13,596 nt of DNA from Leptospira ainlahdjerensis (GTDB lineage: Bacteria; Spirochaetota; Leptospiria; Leptospirales; Leptospiraceae): contig NZ_JAFFPU010000058.1 of NCBI RefSeq assembly GCF_016919175.1, forward strand, positions 37,501-51,096. The letters are read 5' to 3'. The notes beneath the pieces are model-generated. The model made no database searches, had not been told where the DNA came from, and saw only the letters and a program-made list of their open reading frames with translations. Below, piece by piece: positions 1-6,863 of this stretch (its first letter is position 1; the number at the start of each line of letters is the position of its first letter). Position numbers and translations under genes: made by a program.

Positions 1-108
1 CTTGATCTTCAAACGACCCCAATGCAAGCGAAAAGAAAGAATCCCTTGAAGAGACGACAAAATTTAGATGGGCAAAGGACATTCTAAAATTCTAAATTGA
101 GAATCTGA

Positions 109-741
109 ATGAAGACCTTATCGGTAATCATCCCGGTTCAAGAAGGGGATTCAGAATCCGAGCCTCTTTTAAGGGAGCTCCCACATTTGATCCCTAAAGA
201 TTGGGAAATCATCGTTTCCACATCGCCCGAAAAAGGCAATCGCGCAAAAACGTTGAACGAGGGTGTCGGAAAATCTCAAGGAGAATTTCTTTGGTTTCTC
301 CATGGAGACAGTCAAATCACCTCGGAAACAATCTCTTTTCTTCAAAACGCAATTGCAACTTTTCCAAATGCATTACATTATTATAAACTTCAATTCTATC
401 CTGAAAGTTTACGAATGAAAATCAACTCGAACGGCGCAAATTTTCGTTCTTGGCTTTTGAATTCTCCTTTTGGAGACCAGGGGCTTTGCATCCGCAAAGA
501 GACTTTTCTTCGCCTCGGCGGATTTGATGAAAAGACTCCTTACGGAGAGGATCTTCTTTTTGTTTGGACGTCTCAAGAGAACGGGATTCGTTTACACAGA
601 ATCAATTCTTTTCTGAGGACGAGTGATCGGAAGTATCGAAAAAAAGGTTGGTGGAAGATTACGCTACTTCATCAATATCTCTATTGGAAATTAGCCTTTC
701 TTCATTTCTTTGGAAAGAATGAAGATTCTCCGAAAATATAA
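109..741 (+). CDS. family 2 glycosyltransferase, small TIGR04283-like type
   Basis: This 210-residue protein is a GT-A fold glycosyltransferase that probably moves a sugar from a nucleotide donor to an unknown acceptor in the cytoplasm. The N-terminus reads SVIIPVQEG (residues 5-13), the usual first strand of the fold. The metal and donor site is FLHGDS (63-68), where relatives commonly have FLHADT. GDQG (122-125) followed by a GGFDE segment and ED at 147-148 matches the acceptor half of the TIGR04283 group. The length is near the group's usual 200-230, so it looks complete. The C-terminus is aromatic and basic (179-201) and may touch the membrane. The ribosome site before the ATG is weak. 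The next gene is on the other strand, so it is transcribed alone or as the last gene of a unit entering from the left. Family assignment is good; substrate is unknown. Confidence 0.85.
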   Translation: MKTLSVIIPVQEGDSESEPLLRELPHLIPKDWEIIVSTSPEKGNRAKTLNEGVGKSQGEFLWFLHGDSQITSETISFLQNAIATFPNALHYYKLQFYPESLRMKINSNGANFRSWLLNSPFGDQGLCIRKETFLRLGGFDEKTPYGEDLLFVWTSQENGIRLHRINSFLRTSDRKYRKKGWWKITLLHQYLYWKLAFLHFFGKNEDSPKI

Positions 742-940
742 TCTTACATTTCAAAATATTTTTTTGAGAAGGTTTACCGGAGACGATTTTTGTGATTTTA
801 GATTCCTCTGAAAAAGAACTCTCTATTCTGTTTTAGCAAGATCCGACAGATCCTCTTTAGATAAATATATTCACGCAGCGACGCCCGATTTTCATAAAAA
901 TACTTAAGAATTAATTAATTATCTAATATATCATTTATAT

Positions 941-1570
941 TCAAGCCTGGAATCCATTTGTCTTATGGGTTCCATCGCAATAAGGTTTATTCGCAGAACC
1001 TCCGCATCGACAGAGATAAGCTTCCATAACTCGATTGATTGTTCTTCCCGTTCCGGAGCAGAGCTCTAAACTTCCGGTAATTTTCAGAGGGCCGTTCCGA
1101 GTCGGCTTGACGATCAATTTTCCGTTTCTCACGGGAAGCGGAGTCGAATCCTGAGTTGTCGGTTCTCCAGTCGCATGAAAATCGATTTGATTATGACTCG
1201 AATCACAAAAGGGTTTATTTTTGGAGGTCCCACATCTGCATAACGTTACGCGAAACCCTGGATCTTCTTGACCTGTGATTTCCAGATCCGCGTGAAATGC
1301 AAGAGGACCGTTCTCGCGAACTCGAAGCAAATTGACGATCGGCGCCTTTTCATTTTCAGACTCGGCAACTGCCTCGTATCGAATCGCACCGGAAGGACAA
1401 TTCAGCGCTAAGTTTTGGATTTCTCCTATGCTCGCCTTATCAGGATAGATCCAATCTCCTTCTACATTCGGAACAAAAACATCGGGTCTACTAAGAACAC
1501 AATTCCTAGAATGAATACATTTTTTTCCATCGAAGAGTATGTTTGATTCTTTACCTTTGACGATTTCCAT
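941..1570 (-). CDS. Fe-S protein: divergent 4Fe-4S mono-cluster domain plus two CDGSH motifs
   Basis: A 209-residue soluble protein with three predicted iron-sulfur modules, likely an electron carrier or redox/iron sensor. Residues 1-65 resemble the divergent ferredoxin-like mono-cluster domain (Fer4_19 type): Cys18, Cys24 and Cys58 lie in KCIHSRNC and NCPSGAI. The first CDGSH motif has Cys111, Cys113, Cys122 and His126 (C-x-C-x8-C-x3-H). The second has Cys187, Cys189, Cys198 and His202 with the same spacing. CDGSH sites bind a labile [2Fe-2S] cluster through three Cys and one His. I chose the ATG at 1570 because AAGGAG lies just upstream with about 8 nt spacing; an in-frame start at 1603 would add 11 residues without a comparable site. 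The gene diverges from the EamA transporter at 1730. No signal peptide is visible. The physiological partner is unknown. Confidence 0.88.
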   Translation of the reverse strand: MEIVKGKESNILFDGKKCIHSRNCVLSRPDVFVPNVEGDWIYPDKASIGEIQNLALNCPSGAIRYEAVAESENEKAPIVNLLRVRENGPLAFHADLEITGQEDPGFRVTLCRCGTSKNKPFCDSSHNQIDFHATGEPTTQDSTPLPVRNGKLIVKPTRNGPLKITGSLELCSGTGRTINRVMEAYLCRCGGSANKPYCDGTHKTNGFQA

Positions 1571-1608
1571 TTTTAGACTCCTTCTTCCGAGCCTCAAAAT
1601 CATAACTC

Positions 1609-1647
1609 AATTTTAGAATAAACCAAGCAGAATCATTTTCTAAAATT
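1609..1647. repeat. inverted repeat AATTTTAGAA / TTCTAAAATT in divergent gap
   Basis: Perfect 10-bp arms at 1609-1618 and 1638-1647 are separated by 19 bases in the gap between the Fe-S gene and the EamA gene. The position upstream of both divergent genes fits a regulator site or a cruciform. The same TTCTAAAATT word also occurs upstream of 109 (82-91) and at 5916-5925. AT-rich words recur by chance, so the function is uncertain. Confidence 0.4.
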
Positions 1648-1729
1648 TATTTCCTCTTCCGGAGAATCGGTTAAAAAAGAGTACTCACATTTTAAAACAA
1701 ATTAGAAATCGTAGAAAAGAGGATTTGAT

Positions 1730-2596
1730 ATGGGATTGTTTTGGGGTTTTATCGGAGTTTTTATTTTTAGTCTCACTCTCCCCGCGACCAAATTGACCGT
1801 AGGACATTTCGATCCTCTTTTTGTCGGATTGGGAAGAGCTGTCCTTGCGGGAATTCTCGCCGTCTTCGCATTAAAAATCACAAAGACTCAACTTCTTCCG
1901 TTCTCAATTCTTCCTAGATTGATTGTAGTCGCTCTCGGAGTTGTCATCGGCTTTCCTGTTTTTTCGGCGTATGCTCTTCAACACATTCCTTCTTCACACG
2001 GAGGAGTGATCACGGGAATTCTTCCACTCGCAACCGCGGTCGCGGGAACGATTCTCGCGAAAGAATCTCAAACGATTTTATTTTGGATGTCGAGTATCTT
2101 CGGTTCCTCAATTGTGATTTTCTATTCTTTTTGGAATCAAGAGGTATCACTTCGTTTCGGTGACCTTTTTCTTTTTTTAGCGATCCTTTCGGCGTCAATC
2201 GGCTATGCGGAAGGAGGCCGACTATCAAAAGAATACGGCGGGTGGAAAGTTATTTCCTGGTCGCTCGTTCTCGCATTACCTCTCGTTTTTCTCATTTCAG
2301 TCTTTACGTTTCAAAAAGACGACCTGGACGCGCCCATCTCCGCTTGGCTGGGCTTTCTTTACACCGGAGTTTTCAGTATGTTCTTGGGATTTTTCGCCTG
2401 GTATAAGGGTCTCGCGACAAGTGGAATCGGAAAGGTCGGACAAATTCAATTGCTTCAACCTTTTTTGACGTTCTTATTCTCAGCTTGGATCTTATCGGAA
2501 AAGATAGATTCTTCTATGATCTCGGTGGGTGGTTTAGTCGCTCTTTTTATTTTTCTCGGAAGAATCCGCTTTAAAAACAAACGGATTCCTACCTAA
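1730..2596 (+). CDS. EamA/DMT-family transporter
   Basis: A 288-residue integral membrane protein with about ten hydrophobic segments in two homologous five-helix halves, roughly residues 2-130 and 140-282, which is the standard length and layout of the drug/metabolite transporter superfamily. Members export or import small metabolites, amino acids or drugs across the inner membrane. Supporting signs are the first helix with PATKLT after it, the segment IPSSHGGVITGILPLATAV (86-104) at the end of the first half, and the equivalent segment SGIGKVGQIQLLQPFLTFLFS in the second. A basic tail (KNKR) ends the protein on the cytoplasmic side. AGAGGA about 7 nt before the ATG supports the start. It is divergent from the Fe-S gene and convergent with the gene at 2634, with only 37 bp between stops, so it is probably monocistronic. 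The substrate cannot be told from sequence. Confidence 0.9.
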   Translation: MGLFWGFIGVFIFSLTLPATKLTVGHFDPLFVGLGRAVLAGILAVFALKITKTQLLPFSILPRLIVVALGVVIGFPVFSAYALQHIPSSHGGVITGILPLATAVAGTILAKESQTILFWMSSIFGSSIVIFYSFWNQEVSLRFGDLFLFLAILSASIGYAEGGRLSKEYGGWKVISWSLVLALPLVFLISVFTFQKDDLDAPISAWLGFLYTGVFSMFLGFFAWYKGLATSGIGKVGQIQLLQPFLTFLFSAWILSEKIDSSMISVGGLVALFIFLGRIRFKNKRIPT

Positions 2597-2603
2597 ACTG
2601 AAC

Positions 2604-2641
2604 AAGTTTATAATTTTTGTACATTCTAATTTTCTAAACTT
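2604..2641. terminator. short inverted repeat between convergent genes
   Basis: AAGTTTA at 2604-2610 pairs with TAAACTT at 2635-2641, across the 37-bp gap between the EamA gene and the convergent gene ending at 2634. The right arm overlaps the stop codon of the minus-strand gene. The stem is AT-only apart from one G-C pair and the loop is 24 bases, so this is a weak bidirectional terminator candidate. Confidence 0.25.
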
Positions 2642-3638
2642 CTGTTTTCATTCCGTGCGAAGAATCGTCCGTCAGAATTTCAAATGCGGCTTTTCTTTTG
2701 GAAGTCAGCTTTATAAAAGATAGATCTTCTTTTCTTTTTACAAAAATTTCAGAGTTTGCAATTTTACTGTTAAGACAATATTTCCATCCTCCGGGCGGAT
2801 TCCAATACTGGAGACAAGCAAAGTCTTGAGGATCCGCAAAGATTCTTCCTCGGATCGAAATTTCCTCCGAGTTCGCTTCAAAATTCCAATCAAAGTAACG
2901 ATACTTTGCCCGCCCAAAACTTCGAAGCGGATGATTGAGTTTATAATCCTTACCTCGAAATCGAAATACGATCGGAGTGATCGCAGGCGTCCAAAAAGGC
3001 CCAATCTTTAACTTGGCGGTCGCAAGCTCTAAAAAAGAATCCGCCTCTTCTTCAAATCCGACAACCTGTCCCCAAGCGTACCGATCGGTGTGTTTTGATC
3101 CCCAGTTATGGTTATGACTTCCGATCCAATCCTGAAGTTGAATTTCTTCGGCTCCTAATTTGAGCGTTCCTGAAACTTTGATCCAAGGATTTCCGACTAA
3201 CACCTTCGCCTTCGGAAAACCTCCTTCGTATAAATTTTCTGGAAAGAGAAAAAGCGGAGGGCTTCCCCCCGAAATTTTAAGATCCCAAAAAAAATTCTCA
3301 GGACCTTTTTTATTTCCCGCCTTTCCAACAAGATGCGAATCCGTTAATTCCGAACCTCCAATCAGAATCGAAAGAGGCGAAGATTGAAACGAACAAGAAA
3401 CGATCGGAAATTCTGATTTGGATACGAAGTGAGAATTTTTTTCTCCGTCAAAATAGATGGCCCATAATTCTCCAATTGCCTTTTCCGGATGGAGTTTTGG
3501 TGAAAAGATCGTATAACGGATCCAGACGGCTTTTGCTAAAGAAGGATGATTGGCTCTTACAAACCAGCTTTCATAGTGCCCTCCTATATCGTTTGCCTTG
3601 AATCTTGGATGATTAAAATTGGATACGATTCCGCCCAT
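2634..3638 (-). CDS. conserved protein of unknown function, CrtC/AttH/tocopherol-cyclase-like beta-rich fold
   Basis: A 334-residue protein without signal peptide or membrane segments. Its layout recalls the AttH/CrtC (hydroxyneurosporene synthase-like) and tocopherol-cyclase-like proteins, which have two lipocalin-like beta domains. The N-terminal GGHYESWF (18-25) and the central WIGSHNHNWGSKHTDRYAWG stretch are the features I base this on; His/Trp/Asn clusters of this kind sit in the cavity of those proteins. A PPGGWKYCLNSK segment near residue 280 follows the second domain. AGAGG before the ATG at 3638 supports the start. The nearest gene upstream on the same strand is the alpha/beta hydrolase, about 450 bp away, so a shared transcript is unlikely. 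No carotenoid genes are nearby, so I do not assign hydratase activity. The fold guess is moderate and the function is unknown. Confidence 0.6.
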   Translation of the reverse strand: MGGIVSNFNHPRFKANDIGGHYESWFVRANHPSLAKAVWIRYTIFSPKLHPEKAIGELWAIYFDGEKNSHFVSKSEFPIVSCSFQSSPLSILIGGSELTDSHLVGKAGNKKGPENFFWDLKISGGSPPLFLFPENLYEGGFPKAKVLVGNPWIKVSGTLKLGAEEIQLQDWIGSHNHNWGSKHTDRYAWGQVVGFEEEADSFLELATAKLKIGPFWTPAITPIVFRFRGKDYKLNHPLRSFGRAKYRYFDWNFEANSEEISIRGRIFADPQDFACLQYWNPPGGWKYCLNSKIANSEIFVKRKEDLSFIKLTSKRKAAFEILTDDSSHGMKTEV

Positions 3639-4095
3639 AATGCCTCTTTTTTCGTTTCTTTTAAGAGCTTTCTCTTAGAATTTTTGCGAGCCTCTTTCTG
3701 GGAAAGAAGTCGGATTCTTATTAAGGGAATGCCGCAATGCTCTCAAGAAAAATTCCTTTTTTCGGTTCGAATTTTTCGGATATTTTTTCCTTCCCCAAGG
3801 CGCAACTCTCGTTAAAAAGTCGAACCCGTTTTAATTCCACGAATAAAACTTCAGCGTATTAGAATGTGAAAAAATTTTAACTCATCGAAACGAAACGCTT
3901 ACAAACAATTGTGGACGATTGCATAAATCAGGTACGAATAACGAAACGAATTCTTTCTTAAGATTATCAAGTCCGAATTCGAATCAGAAAGACAAAACTC
4001 CCGAAGCTAAATTCCGTTTTATCTTCGAGACTGGAGTTTTTTATGTTTATGGTAAAGCAATGGATTCTTTTGTTAGATCCGATTTGTTATATTTA
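3639..4095. other. intergenic gap without a convincing gene
   Basis: About 457 bp between the start of the minus-strand gene at 3638 and the end of the hydrolase at 4096. The left part should hold the promoter and leader of the 2634-3638 gene. Open frames on the plus strand here (for example 3919-4104, TTG start, no ribosome site) have low-complexity polar composition and end inside a neighbouring gene, so I do not call them. A GGAG seven bases before an ATG at 4043 opens an 18-codon frame ending at 4099; this is noted but unsupported. No RNA gene or repeat family was recognised. Confidence 0.5.
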
Positions 4096-5091
4096 TTAAA
4101 TTGAATGTATCAAATCTGCAATTGCTGTTTTTAACTGAAATAATCCGGGCTCTTCGTACGGAAAATGCCCCGCACCTTCCAGAAGTACAAACTTTTTCGT
4201 TCCGGAAATCCGATCATAAAACGGTTTACTGATCGCAAGTGGAGTCCACGGATCGATCCCCGGATGGGCTAATAGAACCGGACATACGTGAAAAGATTCA
4301 GGCTCCACCCTCGGTTGAAATTCCGAAATCGTTCTCATCCAACGAAAGCTCACCTTCCCTCCGCCCGCATAAGGATCTTCGGAAAACACTTTCGAAAAAT
4401 CGGGATCGTTAGTAATGAGTTCCATCTTACTCAACCACCGAATCGGGACGTATAAATCATCGGTTAGCAGGCTCAGCCAAGAAGTTAAAGGGATCCCCAA
4501 AATTCTTAGGAAACGGTTGGTTGCCACCGCGTCCTGCACTTCCGTTCGTCTGAGATCAGCGAGAGTTGTCGCGATCAAACCCTGTACGTTTCCGTTTTCG
4601 GCGGCGACTTGATAAGCAAGCATTCCGCCAATGCTCAATCCAAAGAGAACGATCTTCGTTTTAGGCCTTCTTTCCGCTTCCACCAAGTCGTTTAACAATA
4701 TTACCCAGTCTTTGTAGTCCATTTTGAAATTTTTATCAGTGAGAGTCAGTCCGAATCCGGGAAGATCCGGAGCGATCACTTCGCAACCCAGATCAAAAAC
4801 CAACTTCGCCATCGAACCGAGAACTCTTCCGTTTCCACCGCCTCCGTGAATCATGAATACCTTACAATCGGAGTTCGAATTCTCATATCGATCGAGATGA
4901 ACTCTTAGATTCTTCCAGACCCAATATTCTTCCTTTGGAAGTTTTCCGTCCTTTACCTTCAGATTTTCAGGAAGAAATTTCTGATATCTCTGCCAGTGAG
5001 TTGTGTTCAAATAATTTCCGCCTCTTTCCAAGGGGAAACTCCCGCAATGGCAAAAAACGAGGATGTTCAAAAGGATAAATTTAAGTTTCAT
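4096..5091 (-). CDS. alpha/beta hydrolase with lipoprotein-type signal peptide
   Basis: A 331-residue serine hydrolase probably exported and possibly lipid-anchored. Residues 1-16 form a short hydrophobic signal after MKLK, ending in cysteines at 14 and 16; neither is a textbook lipobox, but spirochaetal boxes are relaxed. The hydrolase core runs from about residue 75 to the end: an oxyanion-loop HGGGGNG (82-88), a nucleophile elbow GLSIGG with Ser153, acid Asp280 in HPGIDPW, and His309 in GAGHF. A helical cap lies around 180-260. Such enzymes cleave esters, lactones or epoxide-like substrates; the exact one is unknown. The gene is divergent from a TetR regulator with 86 bp between start codons, a typical regulator-target pair. 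A perfect TTGACA on the minus strand (5167-5172) could be its -35 element. Fold and triad are clear; localisation is less sure. Confidence 0.85.
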   Translation of the reverse strand: MKLKFILLNILVFCHCGSFPLERGGNYLNTTHWQRYQKFLPENLKVKDGKLPKEEYWVWKNLRVHLDRYENSNSDCKVFMIHGGGGNGRVLGSMAKLVFDLGCEVIAPDLPGFGLTLTDKNFKMDYKDWVILLNDLVEAERRPKTKIVLFGLSIGGMLAYQVAAENGNVQGLIATTLADLRRTEVQDAVATNRFLRILGIPLTSWLSLLTDDLYVPIRWLSKMELITNDPDFSKVFSEDPYAGGGKVSFRWMRTISEFQPRVEPESFHVCPVLLAHPGIDPWTPLAISKPFYDRISGTKKFVLLEGAGHFPYEEPGLFQLKTAIADLIHSI

Positions 5092-5143
5092 ACTTTGCAG
5101 GTTGTCCGAAAAAGTTTCTTTTTGTATATTTCGAAAAACATCG

Positions 5144-5172
5144 TCTTACTTTCAAAACTATACAGGTGTCAA
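5144..5172 (-). promoter_or_regulatory. candidate promoter for the alpha/beta hydrolase gene
   Basis: On the minus strand TTGACA (5167-5172) is a perfect -35 hexamer, followed after 17 bases by GTAAGA (5144-5149), a poor -10. The -35 lies between the GGTG and the ATG of the divergent tetR gene, so the two units would interfere in this short gap. No long palindromic operator is visible; only TTTCGAAA (5129-5136) and a 6-bp AAAAAG/CTTTTT stem nearby. Confidence 0.4.
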
Positions 5173-5177
5173 TTTTT

Positions 5178-5753
5178 ATGTCCGATAAAATAGAGAAACA
5201 ATACAACACGATCATCGAAGCCTTCTTAGTTCGCTTCCTTAATATTGAGTATTCTAAGATTACAATCGGCGACATCGCCGAGGATTCCGGAATGACGAGG
5301 GCGAATTTTTACAGTTATTTTACCGGCAAGGAGGAGCTTCTCTGGAAAACGTTTCAGTATGTTTTTTTAGAAAAAGAAAAAAAGGTAAAAGAATTGGATG
5401 CGAGCTCCTTATTGTCTGAAGGAAAACCTCTCACATTCTATCTTTTTGAAAACGTAAAAATGAATCGCAAATTCTATAAACAGATTTTTCAAGAATCGAT
5501 TCCTTACGAATTTCATTCCAAACTTTCCGATTTCTTATCGGAAGAGTCCTATCGAACCCATTCCACTCTGAGAGAAAAATATAAAAATCCTTCTTTTCCA
5601 TATCAATACATCTCGCATTATCTTTCCGGTGCCGTCCTCGGTTTATTATCCTATCTTTTGAGGAAGGACTTGGATTGGGATTCGGAAACAATCTCGAACT
5701 GGTTTACCTCCCTCGCAGTTCCGGGAATCGTAAATCAACTCAAAAACGATTGA
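5178..5753 (+). CDS. TetR/AcrR-family transcriptional regulator
   Basis: A 191-residue one-component regulator. The N-terminal helix-turn-helix covers about residues 28-55 (ITIGDIAEDSGMTRANFYSYF then KEELL), the standard TetR signature. The C-terminal ligand and dimer domain has no recognised subfamily marker. The ATG at 5178 is preferred because GGTG lies 9 nt upstream; the in-frame GTG at 5166 is part of that ribosome site and would add four residues. It faces away from the alpha/beta hydrolase gene, which is the most likely target together with itself. The gene ends in a GC-poor gap filled with stem-loops; its stop codon lies in the left arm of one (CGATTGA, 5747-5753). Family certain; ligand and targets inferred from position only. 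Confidence 0.9.
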   Translation: MSDKIEKQYNTIIEAFLVRFLNIEYSKITIGDIAEDSGMTRANFYSYFTGKEELLWKTFQYVFLEKEKKVKELDASSLLSEGKPLTFYLFENVKMNRKFYKQIFQESIPYEFHSKLSDFLSEESYRTHSTLREKYKNPSFPYQYISHYLSGAVLGLLSYLLRKDLDWDSETISNWFTSLAVPGIVNQLKND

Positions 5754-5802
5754 GAGCTTGTAGCACAAACCGGAAACTGCGGGAACTCCCCCTTTTCAAT
5801 CG
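5747..5802. terminator. stem-loop over the tetR stop codon carrying GGGAACTCCC
   Basis: CGATTGA (5747-5753, including the TGA stop) pairs with TCAATCG (5796-5802). Inside the 42-base loop lies the 10-bp sequence GGGAACTCCC (5781-5790), one of several copies in the window, followed by a CCTTTT run. It may act as a terminator or be an inserted palindromic repeat. Confidence 0.4.
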
Positions 5803-5822
5803 ACGAAACATACTCTCTATAG

Positions 5823-5930
5823 GCAGGAATAATGAAACTTACGATTCCTGCTGAAATCCTTACGAATTTCATTTCAGCTTTTGGGGCTAACTCTCAATTT
5901 GAATGAAAATCAAAATTCTAAAATTCAAAT
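5823..5930. repeat. three successive stem-loops in the convergent gap
   Basis: GCAGGAAT (5823-5830) pairs with ATTCCTGC (5844-5851), 13-base loop. GCTGAAAT (5850-5857) pairs with ATTTCAGC (5871-5878), again a 13-base loop, sharing two bases with the first stem. ATTTGAAT (5897-5904) pairs with ATTCAAAT (5923-5930), 18-base loop. All arms are perfect 8-mers. They lie between the convergent tetR and TRIC genes, so bidirectional termination is the simplest reading. Confidence 0.5.
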
Positions 5931-5951
5931 GAAGTGTTTAATTGGAACCGC

Positions 5952-6572
5952 TTATTCGGGCAATTTGAATTTCGGAAGAGAAAGATTGTAACGAACGGCA
6001 ATCACACGAATCAAAACGACAAGGAGAACGGAAAGGCCCGTATTCCAATCACCATCTATATTCAAATAATTGAATGCCACATAAAGAGTAGCACCCGCTA
6101 GACAGGCCGTCGCATAAATTTCCTTTCGAAAGATCAAAGGCACTTCGTTAATCAGTGTGTCGCGAATCACACCTCCAAAAATTGCGGTAACCATTCCCAA
6201 AATGACGGAACCGAACGGATTAACTCCGGCGGAGAGAGATATCTTGGTTCCGATCACGGTATAAATTCCGATTCCGATGGAATCAAAGAGAAAAATTTCT
6301 CTTCGAAAACGAACCCAATAACGTGCGAAAAAAATCGTTAGGACAAATCCGGAAAAGATAGCCCAGAGAACGTTTTCGTCCCGGACCCATGCAACCGGAT
6401 AATTTCCAAGGGTGATATCCCTCAAAGTTCCTCCGCCGATCGCCGTTATAAACCCGGTAAAGAACGCGCTAAAGATATCATTGTGATGACTCTTTTTTTC
6501 TGCGGCGGCCAAAGCGCCCGAGATCGCAAAAAAACCGACACCGATAAGTTCTATGTAATATGATAAATCCAT
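5952..6572 (-). CDS. TRIC (UPF0126, YicG-like) cation-channel family membrane protein
   Basis: A 206-residue membrane protein with about seven hydrophobic helices in two internal repeats. Each repeat begins with a segment of the type IELIGVGFFAISGA (8-20) or FDSIGIGIYTVIGT (96-109), and each carries the glycine kink and Arg-Asp motif: GGGTLRD (46-52) and GGVIRD (133-138). These features define the prokaryotic TRIC/UPF0126 family, whose studied members form trimeric potassium-permeable channels; glycine transport has also been proposed for some. Length matches the family (about 200-220). The ribosome site before the ATG is poor. The HAD gene lies upstream on the same strand but about 290 bp away, so they are probably not one operon. 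Family assignment is firm; the ion carried is inferred. Confidence 0.93.
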   Translation of the reverse strand: MDLSYYIELIGVGFFAISGALAAAEKKSHHNDIFSAFFTGFITAIGGGTLRDITLGNYPVAWVRDENVLWAIFSGFVLTIFFARYWVRFRREIFLFDSIGIGIYTVIGTKISLSAGVNPFGSVILGMVTAIFGGVIRDTLINEVPLIFRKEIYATACLAGATLYVAFNYLNIDGDWNTGLSVLLVVLIRVIAVRYNLSLPKFKLPE

Positions 6573-6863
6573 AATTTACTTTTTTTAATTTTGGAAATTT
6601 GATCTTTGAGTCAAAACCGGCGAAACCCGTTTTTTACGCAAAACTCCCGGGGATTGTTTTTATTTTCAAAATCACAAATGGATAAAAATTTTAGCCCGAG
6701 CTGACTTAAAATCCGTTTTCACCTTTTAACTTGTTTTCATTTTATAAAAACTAAAACGATTCAACCCTTTTTTGGATCCGGAGGATTCTTTAGATGAGCC
6801 CCAACCCGATAAACAAAATCAGCTTATAGTTGAGAATTTTCGGAAATTCGCGCAAACACGGCT

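Noticed and set aside
1..108. Possible ends of a neighbouring gene at the left edge
   Set aside because: A plus frame ends with TAA at 85-87 and a minus frame from an ATG at 82 runs off the edge, but both are under 30 codons and without recognisable content, so neither can be called.
3546..3815. 89-codon plus-strand frame across the start of the 2634-3638 gene
   Set aside because: Overlaps the antisense of a supported gene, no ribosome site, composition not protein-like.
4043..4099. 18-codon frame preceded by GGAG
   Set aside because: Too short to judge without conservation; a GGAG before an ATG occurs often by chance.
3919..4104. 61-codon frame in the 3639-4095 gap
   Set aside because: TTG start, no ribosome site, polar low-complexity start and ends within the neighbouring gene.
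5166..5177. GTG start for the first TetR gene
   Set aside because: The GTG forms part of the GGTG ribosome site for the ATG at 5178, which gives the usual TetR N-terminus.
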